Source: Sitta carolinensis
Lineage: Eukaryota; Chordata; Aves; Passeriformes; Sittidae
Direction of reading: 5' to 3'
NCBI GenBank assembly: GCA_032173965.1
Contig: CM063294.1
Span: 9,600,452 to 9,664,451 of the forward strand
DNA length: 64,000 bases
Below, piece after piece: positions 23,968 to 42,976 of this stretch; the first letter of the stretch is position 1; every line of letters starts with the position of its first letter. Under the pieces are notes generated by a model, which was given only the letters and a program-made list of their open reading frames with translations, did not search any database and was not told the origin of the DNA. The position numbers were made by a program, and so were the translations under genes.

Positions 23968-26008
23968 ATGCCGAAGGCCAAGGGGAAGAGCCGCCGGCAC
24001 AAATACTCCTACAACCTCAACCGCAAGCGGCTCTACCGCAGCGCCCGCCGCCGCGCCGCGCCCCGCATCGCCTGGTGAGCGCCGGGGACACGGGGGGCGC
24101 GGGCCGAGCGGGGGCTGGGGCGGGCCGGGAGCCGCCGCACGCGTCTGTGGGGAGGGGGACGCGCTCCGCCGCGGGATGGGGACAAGGCCGTGATGTCCCT
24201 TGTCCCTGCGCAGCTCGCACATCCGCCATGCCTGGGACCCGCACAAGTCGGTGGCGCAGAACCTGGCCGAGATGGGCCTTTCAGACGACCCCAACAAGGC
24301 CGTCCCCATCCCGAGGAAGCTGCTGGTAAGGAAGGGTTTGGCCGGGAGCGCTCTTTGGTGGTGGGAGGTGCCCTCGCAGCACGGGGAGGGTGGCTCTGGA
24401 TAAGCCTCTGGCTGTGGACACATTTCTTATCTTGAACTACACGCTTATCTCACCAAGAACGTGGCGTGGGAACGAGCTATAGCGCTGCGGAGACATAATG
24501 GCCTTTAGAACAAATATAAAAAAACTTCAGTCCATCTCTTGGGACTTGCCAAAGACAGGTGGGGTTGGGAACGCTGCAGCCAAGTTGCTCCTGATAACAA
24601 CTGATAACTGATAACTGCTGCTCTTTGTGTACAGCAGTGCCAACCTGGCCCATCTGCATAATAAGAGGTGAAAGGTGGCCCCGATAAACTCAAGTAAAAA
24701 GCAATGACGTTGTTTGCCTTTTGTCTCCATTCACACAGCGATTCTCAGCTGACAGCCTCGCCCACAAGCCAGTTTAATGGCACAAGTAAGGCTCTGCTTA
24801 AGCCAGCTGGGATTTCCTGCTCCTTGCAGTCATGTAGAAGCAGTGTGGCATTTTGGGAACAATATGTGGGGACACAGCACTCTTCCAAATGGGCCTTTCT
24901 TCATTTGTCTTTTCTCTGCTATAATTCAGGGGATGGAAGTGGAAAGTGATGGACAGCAGCCAGGAAAGAAACTAGTTCGGAAGCCGTACGTGGTGAATGG
25001 TCAGTGTTGCATTTGGGGCTCTCCTAAGCCCCTGTGGGTTAATTTGTCATCCTGTGCTGTGCCAGGGGTAGGGAAGGTTATCCAGCCTTGTGGAGGAGCA
25101 TGTCTTTTCCACAGCGTTTGTCCCTGCAGCCTCAAGAGGGCTCTTGTCACTGCGAGATGTGCTGGTGAAGAAGAATCCAAGCACGGCATTCAAGAAGCCG
25201 TGGAGGCAGTACCTCTTGTTTCAGTGGTGGGCTGGGCAGCTCTGAGCAGTCGCACTCTGCAGCCTGGGCTGAACGGGTCTGCTCCTTGTATGTGAGCTGG
25301 AGAAGAGCTGCAATGCAGGCCTGGATGCCTGCAGCCCGAGCAGAGGGCTGTTGTCTTGGCTGTTTTCCGGCACCACCATGCTGGGAAACATCCCTGCATG
25401 CACCAGCAGCCAGGCTTTGTGGCTTGAGTCAACCTTGGGGGGAGGTTGGGGACCTCTGAGGTGATTGTGCTTCCTTCCCCTCCCTCATGCTGCCTCTGCC
25501 CTCTGCCTAGAGATGGAGATGGAGGCCAGCCTCCCTGAGAAGAAGTCGAACACGCTCTCACGAGACCTCATTGACTATGTGCGATACATGATCCAGAACC
25601 ACGGGGAGAACTACAAGGTACATTCCAGAGCAGGGAGCACCCGGAGTGATTCACTCCTGGATCTTTCAGCAGCAGGATGAGAACTGCTAATCCACTCTGT
25701 CCTGGATCCTGTTTTGCAGTCAGCTGAGTCCGAAGGGAAAAAAACACCTTGAGCTGTGGCCAGCTCCCTGTCTGTGTCAGACACTGATCACACTGGTGTG
25801 GGTGGGCTCGTTTGGTGTTTGCTCTTGGGGCTGCTCCTCTGATTTACCTTCTCCTTCATCACAGGAAATGGCTCGGGATGAAAAGAACTACTACCAGGAT
25901 ACTCCCAAACAGATTAAGAGAAAGATCAATGTGTACAAGAATTTCTATCCCGAGGAGTACAAGAATTTCATTGCATCACTCAAGCCAGAAAAAATGGAAG
26001 TGCAGTGA
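23968..26008 (+). CDS. NOP16: Nucleolar protein 16, five coding exons
   Basis: NOP16 is a small basic nucleolar protein of 60S ribosomal subunit biogenesis, homologous to yeast Nop16. Coding exons: 23968-24074, 24214-24325, 24930-24999, 25511-25617, 25865-26008 (540 nt, 179 aa; human 178 by recall). The N-terminus MPKAKGKSRRHKYSYN and the following arginine-rich stretch form a nucleolar/RNA-binding basic tail. Later family blocks are SHIRHAWD, QNLAEMGL, LVRKPYV, the serine/leucine-rich NTLSRDLIDYVRYM, and the terminal ARDEKNYYQDTPKQI leading into a lysine-rich helix. Phases match at every junction. It shares a promoter with HIGD2A. Confidence 0.96.
24426..24615. promoter_or_regulatory. Cluster of GATA-factor motifs in NOP16 intron 2
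   Basis: Two identical CTTATCT sites (AGATAAG on minus) start at 24426 and 24444. Three TGATAAC sites start at 24592, 24602 and 24609, two of them directly adjacent. Density of this kind is common in GATA-driven enhancers, but short motifs also cluster by chance in AT-rich introns. Confidence 0.35.
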
Positions 26009-26196
26009 CTGCTCTTTTTCCTCAGGTTTACCTGCAAGTGCAGGCTTGACATGAATATTTTCCGAACTGAAAAAGCCTCTGGTGATGGAGGAAGGACCCT
26101 CATTAGGTTATAAATGTCCACAAAAGACTCTTGGCGCTGGCACCAGCTATGTTCTCACTTTCTGAGTGGCAGACAGCATTTCTTTAGCTTTGCTAA

Positions 26197-26202
26197 AATA
26201 AA
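26197..26202 (+). terminator. NOP16: Poly(A) signal of NOP16
   Basis: AATAAA lies 189 bases after the stop codon and is followed by a GT/T-rich stretch (cttgtgaatgtcttgtttgtg), a typical cleavage-site arrangement. Confidence 0.8.
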
Positions 26203-26224
26203 GTACTCTTTCTAGCTGCTTGTG

Positions 26225-26660
26225 AATGTCTTGTTTGTGGGCTCATGTTTGGTGCAGTCCTGGTGCACCAAGAGCTCCTGGTGCCAGCCTGTGTGCTGTT
26301 GGCATTAATTTGTGACAGGGCTGGGTGTGGGCAGCACTCGGATTGTTCTGTAGACAGCCTAAGTTGGAGCAGGGCAATGTGCTGCTTCCTTCCCCTGTGC
26401 CTGCAGCTTGGGAGAGCAGGCTGCGGTCCCTTCCCTGCCGAGCAATTGAAGGGCAGCAGCGAGGTCACCCTTTCATCGACAAGAGGAAGGAGCAGCTGTA
26501 GAAAAGGTGTCACTTCTGTCACGTACTGTTCCCTGCTGGGCTCGCTAGCTTCCAGGACTGGTTTTGTAGCACCTAGCGCCCTGTGGGCTGGCACAGCACT
26601 GTCCTGTCTGCAGGAGGATTAGACATTTGGGCAGGACACGGCCCCAACCGGTAATCCCCG
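26225..26660. other. Gap between NOP16 and KIAA1191, no gene
   Basis: This interval separates two genes on the same strand. In human the ARL10 gene sits between them. Nothing resembling a small-GTPase exon (no GxxxxGK[ST] P-loop or NKxD frame) is visible here. Confidence 0.5.
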
Positions 26661-26665
26661 CCCGA

Positions 26666-26735
26666 ACTACACCTCCCAGCGTGCCCCGCGCGAAACGACC
26701 ACATCTCGCGAGACCGCGGCCCTATAAGAGCGCCC
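26666..26735 (+). promoter_or_regulatory. KIAA1191: Core promoter of KIAA1191: SBS motif, CGCG element, TATA-like box
   Basis: Three elements are spaced in order. ACTACACCTCCCAGCGTGC (26666-26684) is a close match to the ZNF143/THAP11 SBS. TCTCGCGAGA (26704-26713) is the perfect palindromic CGCG element bound by BANP. CCTATAAGAG (26721-26730) is TATA-like. Initiation would be expected near 26750-26760, upstream of the short uORF. Confidence 0.65.
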
Positions 26736-26783
26736 CGCGGGCGTAACCGGCCTGCGGCTGCCGCGGCGCCGGGCGGCTCCGCT

Positions 26784-26831
26784 ATGGGCGCTGCGGGCCT
26801 GGCCGTGCTGCGCGCCGCCGAGCCCCGCTGA
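26784..26831 (+). CDS. Upstream ORF of 15 codons in the KIAA1191 leader
   Basis: An ATG with G at -3 and G at +4 opens a 15-codon frame (MGAAGLAVLRAAEPR) that ends with TGA at 26829-26831, nine bases before the KIAA1191 ATG. If transcription starts near 26755 this uORF is in the mRNA and would act on main-frame translation through reinitiation or leaky scanning. The peptide itself resembles nothing I know. Confidence 0.45.
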   Translation: MGAAGLAVLRAAEPR

Positions 26832-26840
26832 GCCCCCGCC

Positions 26841-29800
26841 ATGAGCTCTGGGCAGCCCGACGCTCCCGGTAAGCTTCCCCACGCGCTCCCCGCCGGCCTC
26901 GGGCGGGCGCGGCGGCGGGTGCTGAGTGCTGCGCTCTCTCCGCAGCGCTGGAACCGGGCGGCGGGGCCCGCTCGGCCAGGATGTCGCTGCCCCTCGGCGT
27001 TCCGCGCCGCGCCTTCAGCTACGATGATGCCCTGGAGGACACGGCGCCCATGACGCCGCCGCCCGCCGATCTGTGCGCCAGCGTGCTCTGGAAACAGCCC
27101 GTCATCCCCGAGCGCAAGTACCAGGAGCTCTTGAAGGTACGGGCCCGGCTGGCCCCGGCGTGTCCGTGGGTACCCCGCAGCCCTGGCACCCCTCTCCTGG
27201 CATTCCCCCTTCTCCTTACACCCCTCCAGCCTGGCTGGCAGTAGGACCCTCGGGAGAGGCTGGGGGCAGAGCCCGGCACTGCTGCCTGGCCCTGCTGTGA
27301 GCATATCGAGGTGTGGGTGGGACACGCGTGTGCTGAGCGTCTCCTCCGTGTTTGTGGTTATAAAACCCTCAGCAACCAGGTGTAATTAAAGTAAAGCATG
27401 AGGATGCTTTAGGTTGGGTGTAAATCTCTTACAATAAGGGTGGTGAGCCACTGGCCTCACCACAGAGAAGCGTTCAAGGCCAGGTTGGCGGGAGCGCTGA
27501 ACAAGCTGCTCTGGTGGAAAGTGTTCTCCCACGATGGCAGGGGTTGGAACTGGAGGATCTTTAAAATCCCTTCCAATCCAGGACATTCCTGGAGTCTATG
27601 CTTTGAGTGTAGGACCAGCCCTTTTAAATTTAGAGGCTGTTTTCTAAGTTTGAAATTAAGCTAGATGTTGTTGGATGTAAGTACACAACTCTGCGTCCCT
27701 TTAAGCTTAACCTCTACTTTATACCTCCGTGGTTTTTAAATCTCTTGTGGGAGACAGCTGAAAGTTGTGGTTTGGTACAAAAAGTAAACTCTCCAGTCAG
27801 GGAACTCCTGTTTTGGGGGAAGAAGACAGTGTTTCACAGGAAATTTTGTTTTCTTGCATCTATTTTCTGCTTCTTTGTTTCTGTCAGCTCTGTTTCAGCT
27901 GGGGTCTTGTGGTCAGTGGTAGAACTATGACCACCAGACCCACTGAGTGAGAAACATATAAGGAATATAAAGAAAACAAGTTGTTCATTCCAGGCTCTGC
28001 TCTGTGACTGTGAACAGCTGGTGCTTGAGCATTGTGGAAGGTGCTCTTGGTGCTTTTGCCCAATTGTCCTTGAAGTCCAGTTTGCATTTAGGAGAAGAAC
28101 AGATGTTCTGGTTTCTTTCCTGTTGACCTTTTTGTACTTGGACTAACAACTTGTTTCCTCTGAGCCTGGGAGGTTTTCAAATGTTGGATGCAAGTTGCTT
28201 GTTCATTGCTGTGAATTCTAAGGTTCTGATCATTGCTGGGCTGCAGCAAGCACAGCTTAGGGATTTCTCCCATGGGATGAAGGCTGGCTGCCAGAGCAGT
28301 GTGGCCTTGTCCCACCTGTGTAGTTAGAGATGTGTCCTGGCCAGGTGCTGAGATACTTTCCCATCTCAAACTGTGCCCTGCTGCTTCCCCACAGGACGAG
28401 GAAGGGGATGCCAACATGAAACCTGTCATAACGCCTTCATCGTCCACAGAAAATGTGAACAAGGTGCCTGTGGTGAAGGCCAAGGCCACTCACATCATCA
28501 TGAACTCCCTCATCACAAGTAAGAACTCTCCTCTCACACTCACCTGTGTGGGCTGGGCACTGAGGGTGCTCCAGCTTGATGATGCCTCAGAGTAATTCCT
28601 GGAGAACTCTTGGGTTCAAACTGTCTCTGCTCTGAGTTTGTGTTTTTTTTTCAGAGGATGTTTCCAGAAGGAAGCAAGGAACTGGGGAATAGGCCACATG
28701 TGGTGCTTCTGTGTTTCCAGGGGGAGGAGGGCAGAGTTTGTTGTTTGCTGACAGGACACTGCAGTCCATATTGCTGGAGTGCAGAGGCCTCTCTGTTTGC
28801 TTATTAACTTGCTATCTTTGAATGACAGGCTGAGCTCTACCATTAACCCACGTAGTCAGGAGAGCTGACACACTCTGCTAATGGAGCACTTGCTGGCATT
28901 TATGTTGTTAATAGCAGCAGCTGCCTTGCTAACTGCAGCACTTCCAAACATAAATCATGATGCTTTAAAATAAAATTGGGTCAGTTATGTTTGCAGAGGT
29001 GTGCCCTTTTGCAATAGGAGGAATTATTTCTCTGTTAGTCTGTCTATGCTGCCTGTTCTTTCAGCAGCTACAAATAACAGGGATCTGAAAATAAGATGGG
29101 AAGTGTTACTTCTTTTAAAGAAGACAGTGGGCTTTTCCACTAATCTTTTTGTACTCTGATTCCTTTTGACTTTTCTCCTTGTTTTACTAGGGAGTGAACA
29201 TCTTATGCTGGGGTTTGGAGAAAGTGCTTCTGTTTTTCAGAACTGAAGTTGATATCAGTGTATTAGATGCTGGCTTTGTATCTGGCAGAAATAACATATT
29301 TTATCTGATCTGAAATCATTGGCAGTCTTTAAAATGTGATCTGCAGAGGCTCCCTTGAATGCAATGGGCCACTCAAAGCATCCAATTTACTTGGTTCTCC
29401 TAGATTTATGAAGTTGTGAGTGGGTGTGATGCAGTGTCTGGGGTGAGATGGGATTAATTACAGGTGTTGATATTACATTTCTGATATATCTGGTGATTTG
29501 GGACAAATCACTGCTCATCTGACTTAGCCCTGTGTCAAGTCAGAATATCTCACCAGCTTCATCTTTCTGCCTCAGCTTGTGTGAATGATAAAAAAGAAAA
29601 GGACTTGCATTCAGTTGCTGGAGCTGCCTTAGCTAGAACTGTGGTGAAATTTCTGTGTGAATTTGTGCTCTTGTGTGTTCCAGAGCAGACTCAGGAGAGC
29701 ATCCAGCGCTTTGAGCAGCAGGCAGGGCTGAGGGAAGCTGGCTACACACCCCACAAAGGCCTCACCACTGAGGAGACCAAGTACCACCGAGTGGCTGAGG

Positions 29801-32125
29801 CAGTCCATGTAAGGCTTGTTTTCCACTGGATTCCTCTCTGTAGGACGTGTCTGGTTTAACATTTACCTGGTGACATAAGTTTTGCAGTGTGTTGCCAAGA
29901 CTTTCCTGAAGCCGCTTCCTCTGAAGGCTTTTAGCTCATTAACTTTTATTTTAAAGTTAATCTTAGCCTTTATAGTTTTGAAACAGCTTTTTTTCTGAAA
30001 TCTGTCACATTTCACTGTCATATCAAACTATGACAGTTGTCTTTCCAAGTGCGGACAACCCTACACAATCTAATTTCTTGCTGTACTTTTGAATGGTGTC
30101 CTGCAGTTGAATTCTGCAACTGTGTGTCCAAAAAGGACTTGTGAACTATATATTTCCATTGTGGAAGTTACCAGACGTGTCTTACTGGATACAAAAGTCT
30201 TGAATCTGTTATGGTAGGCTACTGAGCTCTTAAAAATTTTGCAGTTGGAGCTTAATAGTCAACTCTTCCAGTGTCCTCCCACGAGGCCAAAGTTTCAGTA
30301 ACTGTGTCGATGAATTGCATTAGTGTGGCTTGAATAGCCACAGGAAACATTACAAGGTACCCTGTGTATTTTGTGTTTGAACTGTAACTGCCCTTCAAAT
30401 GACTTCTTCAAAGTTCACTTTGTACTGTCAAGCTTGTAATAACATGGTTTGCATACGCCCAGTTCCTGTTTATTTTGTGCCCAGGTTCATCTCTGTTCCA
30501 GAGCAGTGTTTCCATCCTGATGTACACTAATTGCTTCACAGGGTCTGGTATTCCTCACCTTGTACCTTCTTTGAGAACTGATCTCACCCTCATTAGAGAA
30601 CTGGTGGGACTGAAAGCTTTGTTGCTCTGAAAGTGCTGGAGACAAATGGGTGCTGTGGCATTTAGACCAGTTACCAGGCAGCTGAAGTGAGCTCTGCTGC
30701 ATCCACAACCTCCCTATTGTGCTGGTGTTCCTTCCTGTAGCCTGAAGAGAACTTTCAAAACTCTTATGTTTAATGTGGAGACAAACTTAACGGGGTGTAT
30801 GCAGGTATTGTAATACTGGATACAACTTTAGGTGTGGTAATACTTATCACCTAGAAACAAGTGTCTGGTTTTGGCAGTAAAACTGGGTGTTGTTCCTTAT
30901 GTCCAACATTTAAGCTGGGTTGCATTTTTTTTCTGACAGAACCTAAAAATGCAGAATGGAGAGACAACAAAAGATGACAAACAGAATTCTTCTGCTCAGT
31001 CCACTCCAAGCAGCACCCCCCACTCCTCCCCCAGGCATAAAAACAGGTACTCTGCCTCCTTTGGCTTCCTACAGGCTGCTGAGGTGGGAGCTGCTACAAA
31101 TAACCTTATCCTGTGAGGGACTGTACAGAGTGAGATTTAGAGCCTGATTAGGAAGCCTGTGGAACTTGAGCCTGCATATCTTATCCTGGCTGATAACAAA
31201 CCTATTAAGATTTCTTAAGTTGCCCCTTTTAATTACATGAAAAGTTCCTGGCATAGTGGGGCCACTTGAAGTATTTATTCTCATGTTTTAAACATCTCAA
31301 TTATTTTTTTCCTTAGGGGTTGGTTTAGTCAGGGATCCTCTACTTCTATCACTGGCCCAGACTTTGCTATGGAAGGTGGTGGGGACAGATTGCCATCTGA
31401 AAGATGGAGCTTTTTTGGACCCAGAGCTGTGCAGAAATCAGCTAGTGATGCAGGTATGTCCTTGAAAATCTGCCTTGCTATGAGCAAGGGGGGAACTGTC
31501 ACACAACAGACTTGCTGGCTTTTTCTGGAGTCTTACCCTGCTTGCCTTGTTACTCTCCAGGACCACCTTGGGAATGTGTGTTAGTCATATAATTTCTATG
31601 CCTAAATATAGAGCAGCTGGGTAAAACCTGTGCCAAGGATCTGGAAGCAGAAATAACTTGCAGTGAGCTGCAGTGGGAGGGTCAGGGTGTGAAGGTGACA
31701 ACTTTTTGCTCTTTCTCTGATGTGTGATGCAACCAGGACTGGAAGTGCCAGCCCCTGATGTGGAATAGCCTTCAGATGATGTGAAGCTGCTAGAATTTGC
31801 ATAGGCTGTCTGTGGTGATGTGAGTGTCAGTGACACTGCTCACTCCTGGCAGCAGTAGGAAGTGGATTTGCCTGGTTTTCCTGTTTTTTTTTTTTACTCT
31901 GATTTCTTTTCATCAGGAGGATTTACCATTCAGTCCTATAAGGGTGCCCAGAAGCCATCCCCAATGGAGCTGATGCGTGCTCAGGCTACGAGGATGACAG
32001 AGGATCCAGTCACCTTCAAGCCTCCCAAAATGGACATTCCAGGCACAGATGGGAGGAAACAATCTCCACGTTCCCACAATATCAAACCTCGGGATCTGAA
32101 CGTGCTCACTCCCACTGGGTTCTAG
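26841..32125 (+). CDS. KIAA1191: KIAA1191 (p60MONOX, putative monooxygenase), seven coding exons
   Basis: The human homologue is described as a cytosolic putative monooxygenase that binds the p75 neurotrophin receptor; its catalytic status is weakly established. Coding exons: 26841-26868, 26946-27136, 28395-28518, 29684-29808, 30940-31046, 31317-31453, 31917-32125 (921 nt, 306 aa; human 305 by recall). The first coding exon is only 28 nt. Conserved blocks include the N-terminal YDDALEDTAPMTPPP, KVPVVKAKATHIIMNSLIT, AGLREAGYTPHKGLTTEETK, a serine-rich linker (STPSSTPHSSP), WSFFGPRAVQK, and the invariant C-terminus IKPRDLNVLTPTGF. I see no Rossmann FAD-binding GxGxxG motif, so the enzyme label is from the literature, not the sequence. 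Much of the protein looks disordered. Confidence 0.95.
27455..27605 (+). repeat. CR1 LINE 3' fragment in KIAA1191 intron 2
   Basis: The sequence follows the avian CR1 3' region in sense orientation, with a frame-like stretch (gttcaaggccaggttggc) and then ggttggaactggaggatct and aaatcccttccaatcc near the end. It is diverged and 5'-truncated. Confidence 0.7.
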
Positions 32126-33672
32126 AGGAAAGCTTCCAGTGTCTTTAGCAGGCTACAGGGTGTCTTAGGCTCTGCTTCCCTGTCCCATGTGCTGCAGTAC
32201 AGTAGGAAAGCCTCCCTTTCCAGCTCTTCATCTCAGAAAAAGAAACAGTTCTGATTGTCCTGCTAAAGCCAGTCTTGGAAAAACTGCTACACCAGTCCTA
32301 TACCAATGTAAACCATCCTGTCTACTGCACTGCACTGGTTTGGGCTGCCAGGCTGCTCTGGATGTGCTTCCCAGTACACCACACACCACACCACAGTGAA
32401 AACCCTGAGCCATGTTTTTTTTTGTTTTTTTTTTTTTTTTTTGGACAGGATTCCATGTGGTGTGTGAGCACCTGGCTTGTATGCCTGGAATCTGGTTGTC
32501 TTGTCCTGCTCAGTGCTGAGGGACCCACAGGAGGACTGGTTCTATCAGTAGATCAAGGAGAAAATGATGTAAACAAGCAAGGACTCAAAACTGGAGCATT
32601 AACTGCCAGAAAGAAGATGGGGTGTGTGGTGGGTCAGTATGAATGTGGCACTCCCTCACTATCCAGTGCAACCATGTTTTTTTCTTCTTGGAATGTTTTT
32701 TTAAAGGGAAAAGGGACTAGTGACCATTCTAAGATGTCTTCATTGGAAAGGCAGGGAACAGAATCTAATGGCACTTCAAGTAAGGAGGAGGAAGTCCTTT
32801 TCTTCCAACTCTTCATGTTCCTCTAAGAAAGTGGAAGTAACCAAAGCTGGTGTGGCTTGAACCAAGTAATCCTCCTCTCTTTGTTCTGCAAAACAGCACT
32901 GTCCTGCATTCTAGACAGCAGATTTGCAGGTGTTCTGGGTGCTGCTTGATTTGTTTTTGTTGGTTGGTTGTTTTATTTTTTTTTTCCTAAAATTGTGTGG
33001 AATGTATCAGACAGGGTATTTTGTTCTATCAGTATGAAATGTGTTCTGCAGGGCTGGGGGAGGACTGAGGGCAGACCAAGGCTGAGCATTCCCCCCCTGC
33101 TAAGGTCTGGCTGTGATCCTGTATCTAGTCTGAACCAGTTCCTGGGAACAGCTAACTCTGGCTTTCAGGAAAAGTAGAAGGAACTCCTGGCTACCATCTA
33201 ATCCCTTAAGCATGACTGGCAGCATCACTCTGTAATCCTCACCTGTGCTGGGGCAAATGGGTCTCCTCAGGTCTACTCTTGAGCTCATGATTGTGTTGCA
33301 GAGTCCCTCAGCCAGCAGCAGCCTTGCATCTGGAAGTGGAAGCTTCTCTGTTGCCAGGACATTATACAGAAGTTTCTTAACAGGTGGTAACTGTTGAGCT
33401 CCAGGGTTTCTGCCTTCTTAAACCAAACACTCTCCCTGGAGGGTGAGGCAGGGTTGGCTCCCTTGGCTGGCTGCTGCCCCCTCTGAACCAGCACATTTTG
33501 TAGCACTGCTTTCTCTCAAGCTTTGGCAGAACTTCCAGTGATGTGTTGTGTGAAAGTCCCTCACCCAAACCAGCAGTTCTGTCACCACTCATTTGCACCT
33601 TGGCAATCATGCTTTCATTTGACATTAATTTATTTGTTAACTCCTAATGTGTATGTTTGTTTGTTACAGGAC

Positions 33673-33678
33673 AATAAA
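33673..33678 (+). terminator. KIAA1191: Poly(A) signal of KIAA1191
   Basis: AATAAA in ACAATAAAATCC is followed by a GT-rich run (cacagtgtgtgtttgtgctgg), a strong downstream element. It gives a 3' UTR of about 1.57 kb. That UTR includes a poly(T) stretch near 32418-32442. A further ATTAAA at 33896-33901 could be a secondary signal. Confidence 0.65.
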
Positions 33679-33904
33679 ATCCTTGTGGAATGGAGGTCCA
33701 CAGTGTGTGTTTGTGCTGGCAGACCATCTGTGGGAGAAATTTGGGGCTGTCCAGTGAGTGTGGGGTCAATGTTCTGGTGGATAAGGCTCTGGCAGCACCT
33801 CCCTAGTGTGAAATATTTTCCCACAAACTCCCCTTTCACAGGGAGACTGGGTTTTCAGCCAGGCTCAGTTCTGTTTTAGGGTTTGTGCAGATGAAATTAA
33901 ACAT

Positions 33905-34325
33905 GAAGTCTTTGTTTTCTTGAGCAATCCGAATTCTTGTTCCTGAGATTTGTCTCTTGTTGCTTGTGTGCTGTGCCTGTACCTGTTCTGTGGGCACAGG
34001 TGTGGGAGCTAGGCTGGTGTTTCCCTGGAGGTACCCAGTTGCCCTCTATAAAGTTGTGGTTTGGTGCTGTTGTAGTGTTTTTTGCTGCCCTTTAAAGTAG
34101 TGCTGATGGAGCACGATTCACCTGGGCTGGGGAAGTCTGAGCTCTGAATGCTGGTGTTTCCTGTGCTCCTGGAGTGTAAGCTGAACTAAAAGTCATGGAA
34201 CAGATTCAGGTACTGAGGTACAGGCTGCTGCTGTGGTCCTGATTACACAGGGCCATCTCACAGATTGGGAAGGCTGGAGTTAAAGCATGGTCTTGTGGGG
34301 TGATCTGGCAGAGCTCTGGACTTCC
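33905..34325. other. Short intergenic gap between convergent KIAA1191 and SIMC1
   Basis: I see no exon, repeat or RNA gene in this interval; it separates the two 3' ends. Confidence 0.4.
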
Positions 34326-34377
34326 TTTGGGCAGTGCTGGCACCAAGACAAAAGAGTCTTAGCAAAACCAAAAAGAA

Positions 34378-34383
34378 TTTATT
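34378..34383 (-). terminator. SIMC1: Poly(A) signal candidate of SIMC1
   Basis: The plus strand reads TTTATT (AATAAA on minus) in the distal copy of the tail duplication. In the proximal copy the equivalent bases are changed (tcattctttaaag), so only the distal copy offers a canonical hexamer. Confidence 0.55.
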
Positions 34384-34901
34384 CTTTAAAGTGTACAAAG
34401 TGCTTTGTCAAACTGCACAATGAGGCAAACTTGAAATTCTGAGAAAATGTAAACCAAATGTCTTTCAAAAAGAACTGTATAAAGTAACCCCCACGATGCT
34501 GAGACTGTAGTGCGGGATGGGGGGTTTATATTGGGAATCTGAAGTTCTGCCCCCCTTGTTGCAGTGGTTGTCTCCATCAGGCAGCAGTGACAATGTAGAA
34601 CAACTCTTGCAGCATGAACATTTTCTCATGGATTTGTGGGGGAAAATAGTTCTGTTGGGCAGTGCTAGCACCAAGACCAAAGAGTCTTGGCAAACATGAG
34701 AACTCATTCTTTAAAGTGTACAAAGTGCTTTTTCAAACTGCACAATGAGGCAAACTTGAAATTCTGAGAAAATGTAAACCAAATATCTTTCAAAAAGAAC
34801 TGTATAAACTAAACCCCATGATGCAGAGATTGCAGTGTGAGATGGGGGGGTTTATATTGGGAATGAGAAGTTCGTCCCCCTTGTTGCAGTGGTTGTCTCC
34901 A

Positions 34902-42842
<7,941 letters not shown>

Positions 42843-42976
42843 CTCGGCGGCGGGCAGCGGCTCCGCTCGGCCGGCGGGGCCGCGCCGGGCGCGGGCGGGC
42901 GGCGGAAGTGGCGTCGGGCGCGGTGCCGGGGCGGGGCGCGCGCGGGGGACGCGGTGCCGGTGGCGGCGGCCCCGCC
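42843..42976. promoter_or_regulatory. Bidirectional promoter of SIMC1 and THOC3
   Basis: Only 134 bp lie between the SIMC1 and THOC3 start codons, inside a CpG island extending over about 42.2-43.4 kb. An ETS core CGGAAGTG lies at 42903-42910. There is no TATA box. The two 5' UTRs must be very short or overlap. Confidence 0.8.

Noticed and set aside
23484..24329. 281-codon frame on plus through HIGD2A and NOP16
   Set aside because: CpG-rich shadow; the true HIGD2A and NOP16 exons explain this DNA in other frames.
32418..32442. Poly(T) stretch as an antisense retroposon tail
   Set aside because: It lies within the KIAA1191 3' UTR with no adjacent retroposon body; simple sequence.
42908..42976. 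23-residue N-terminal extension of THOC3
   Set aside because: It would need a GTG start and runs through the shared promoter; a longer human N-terminus made it tempting.
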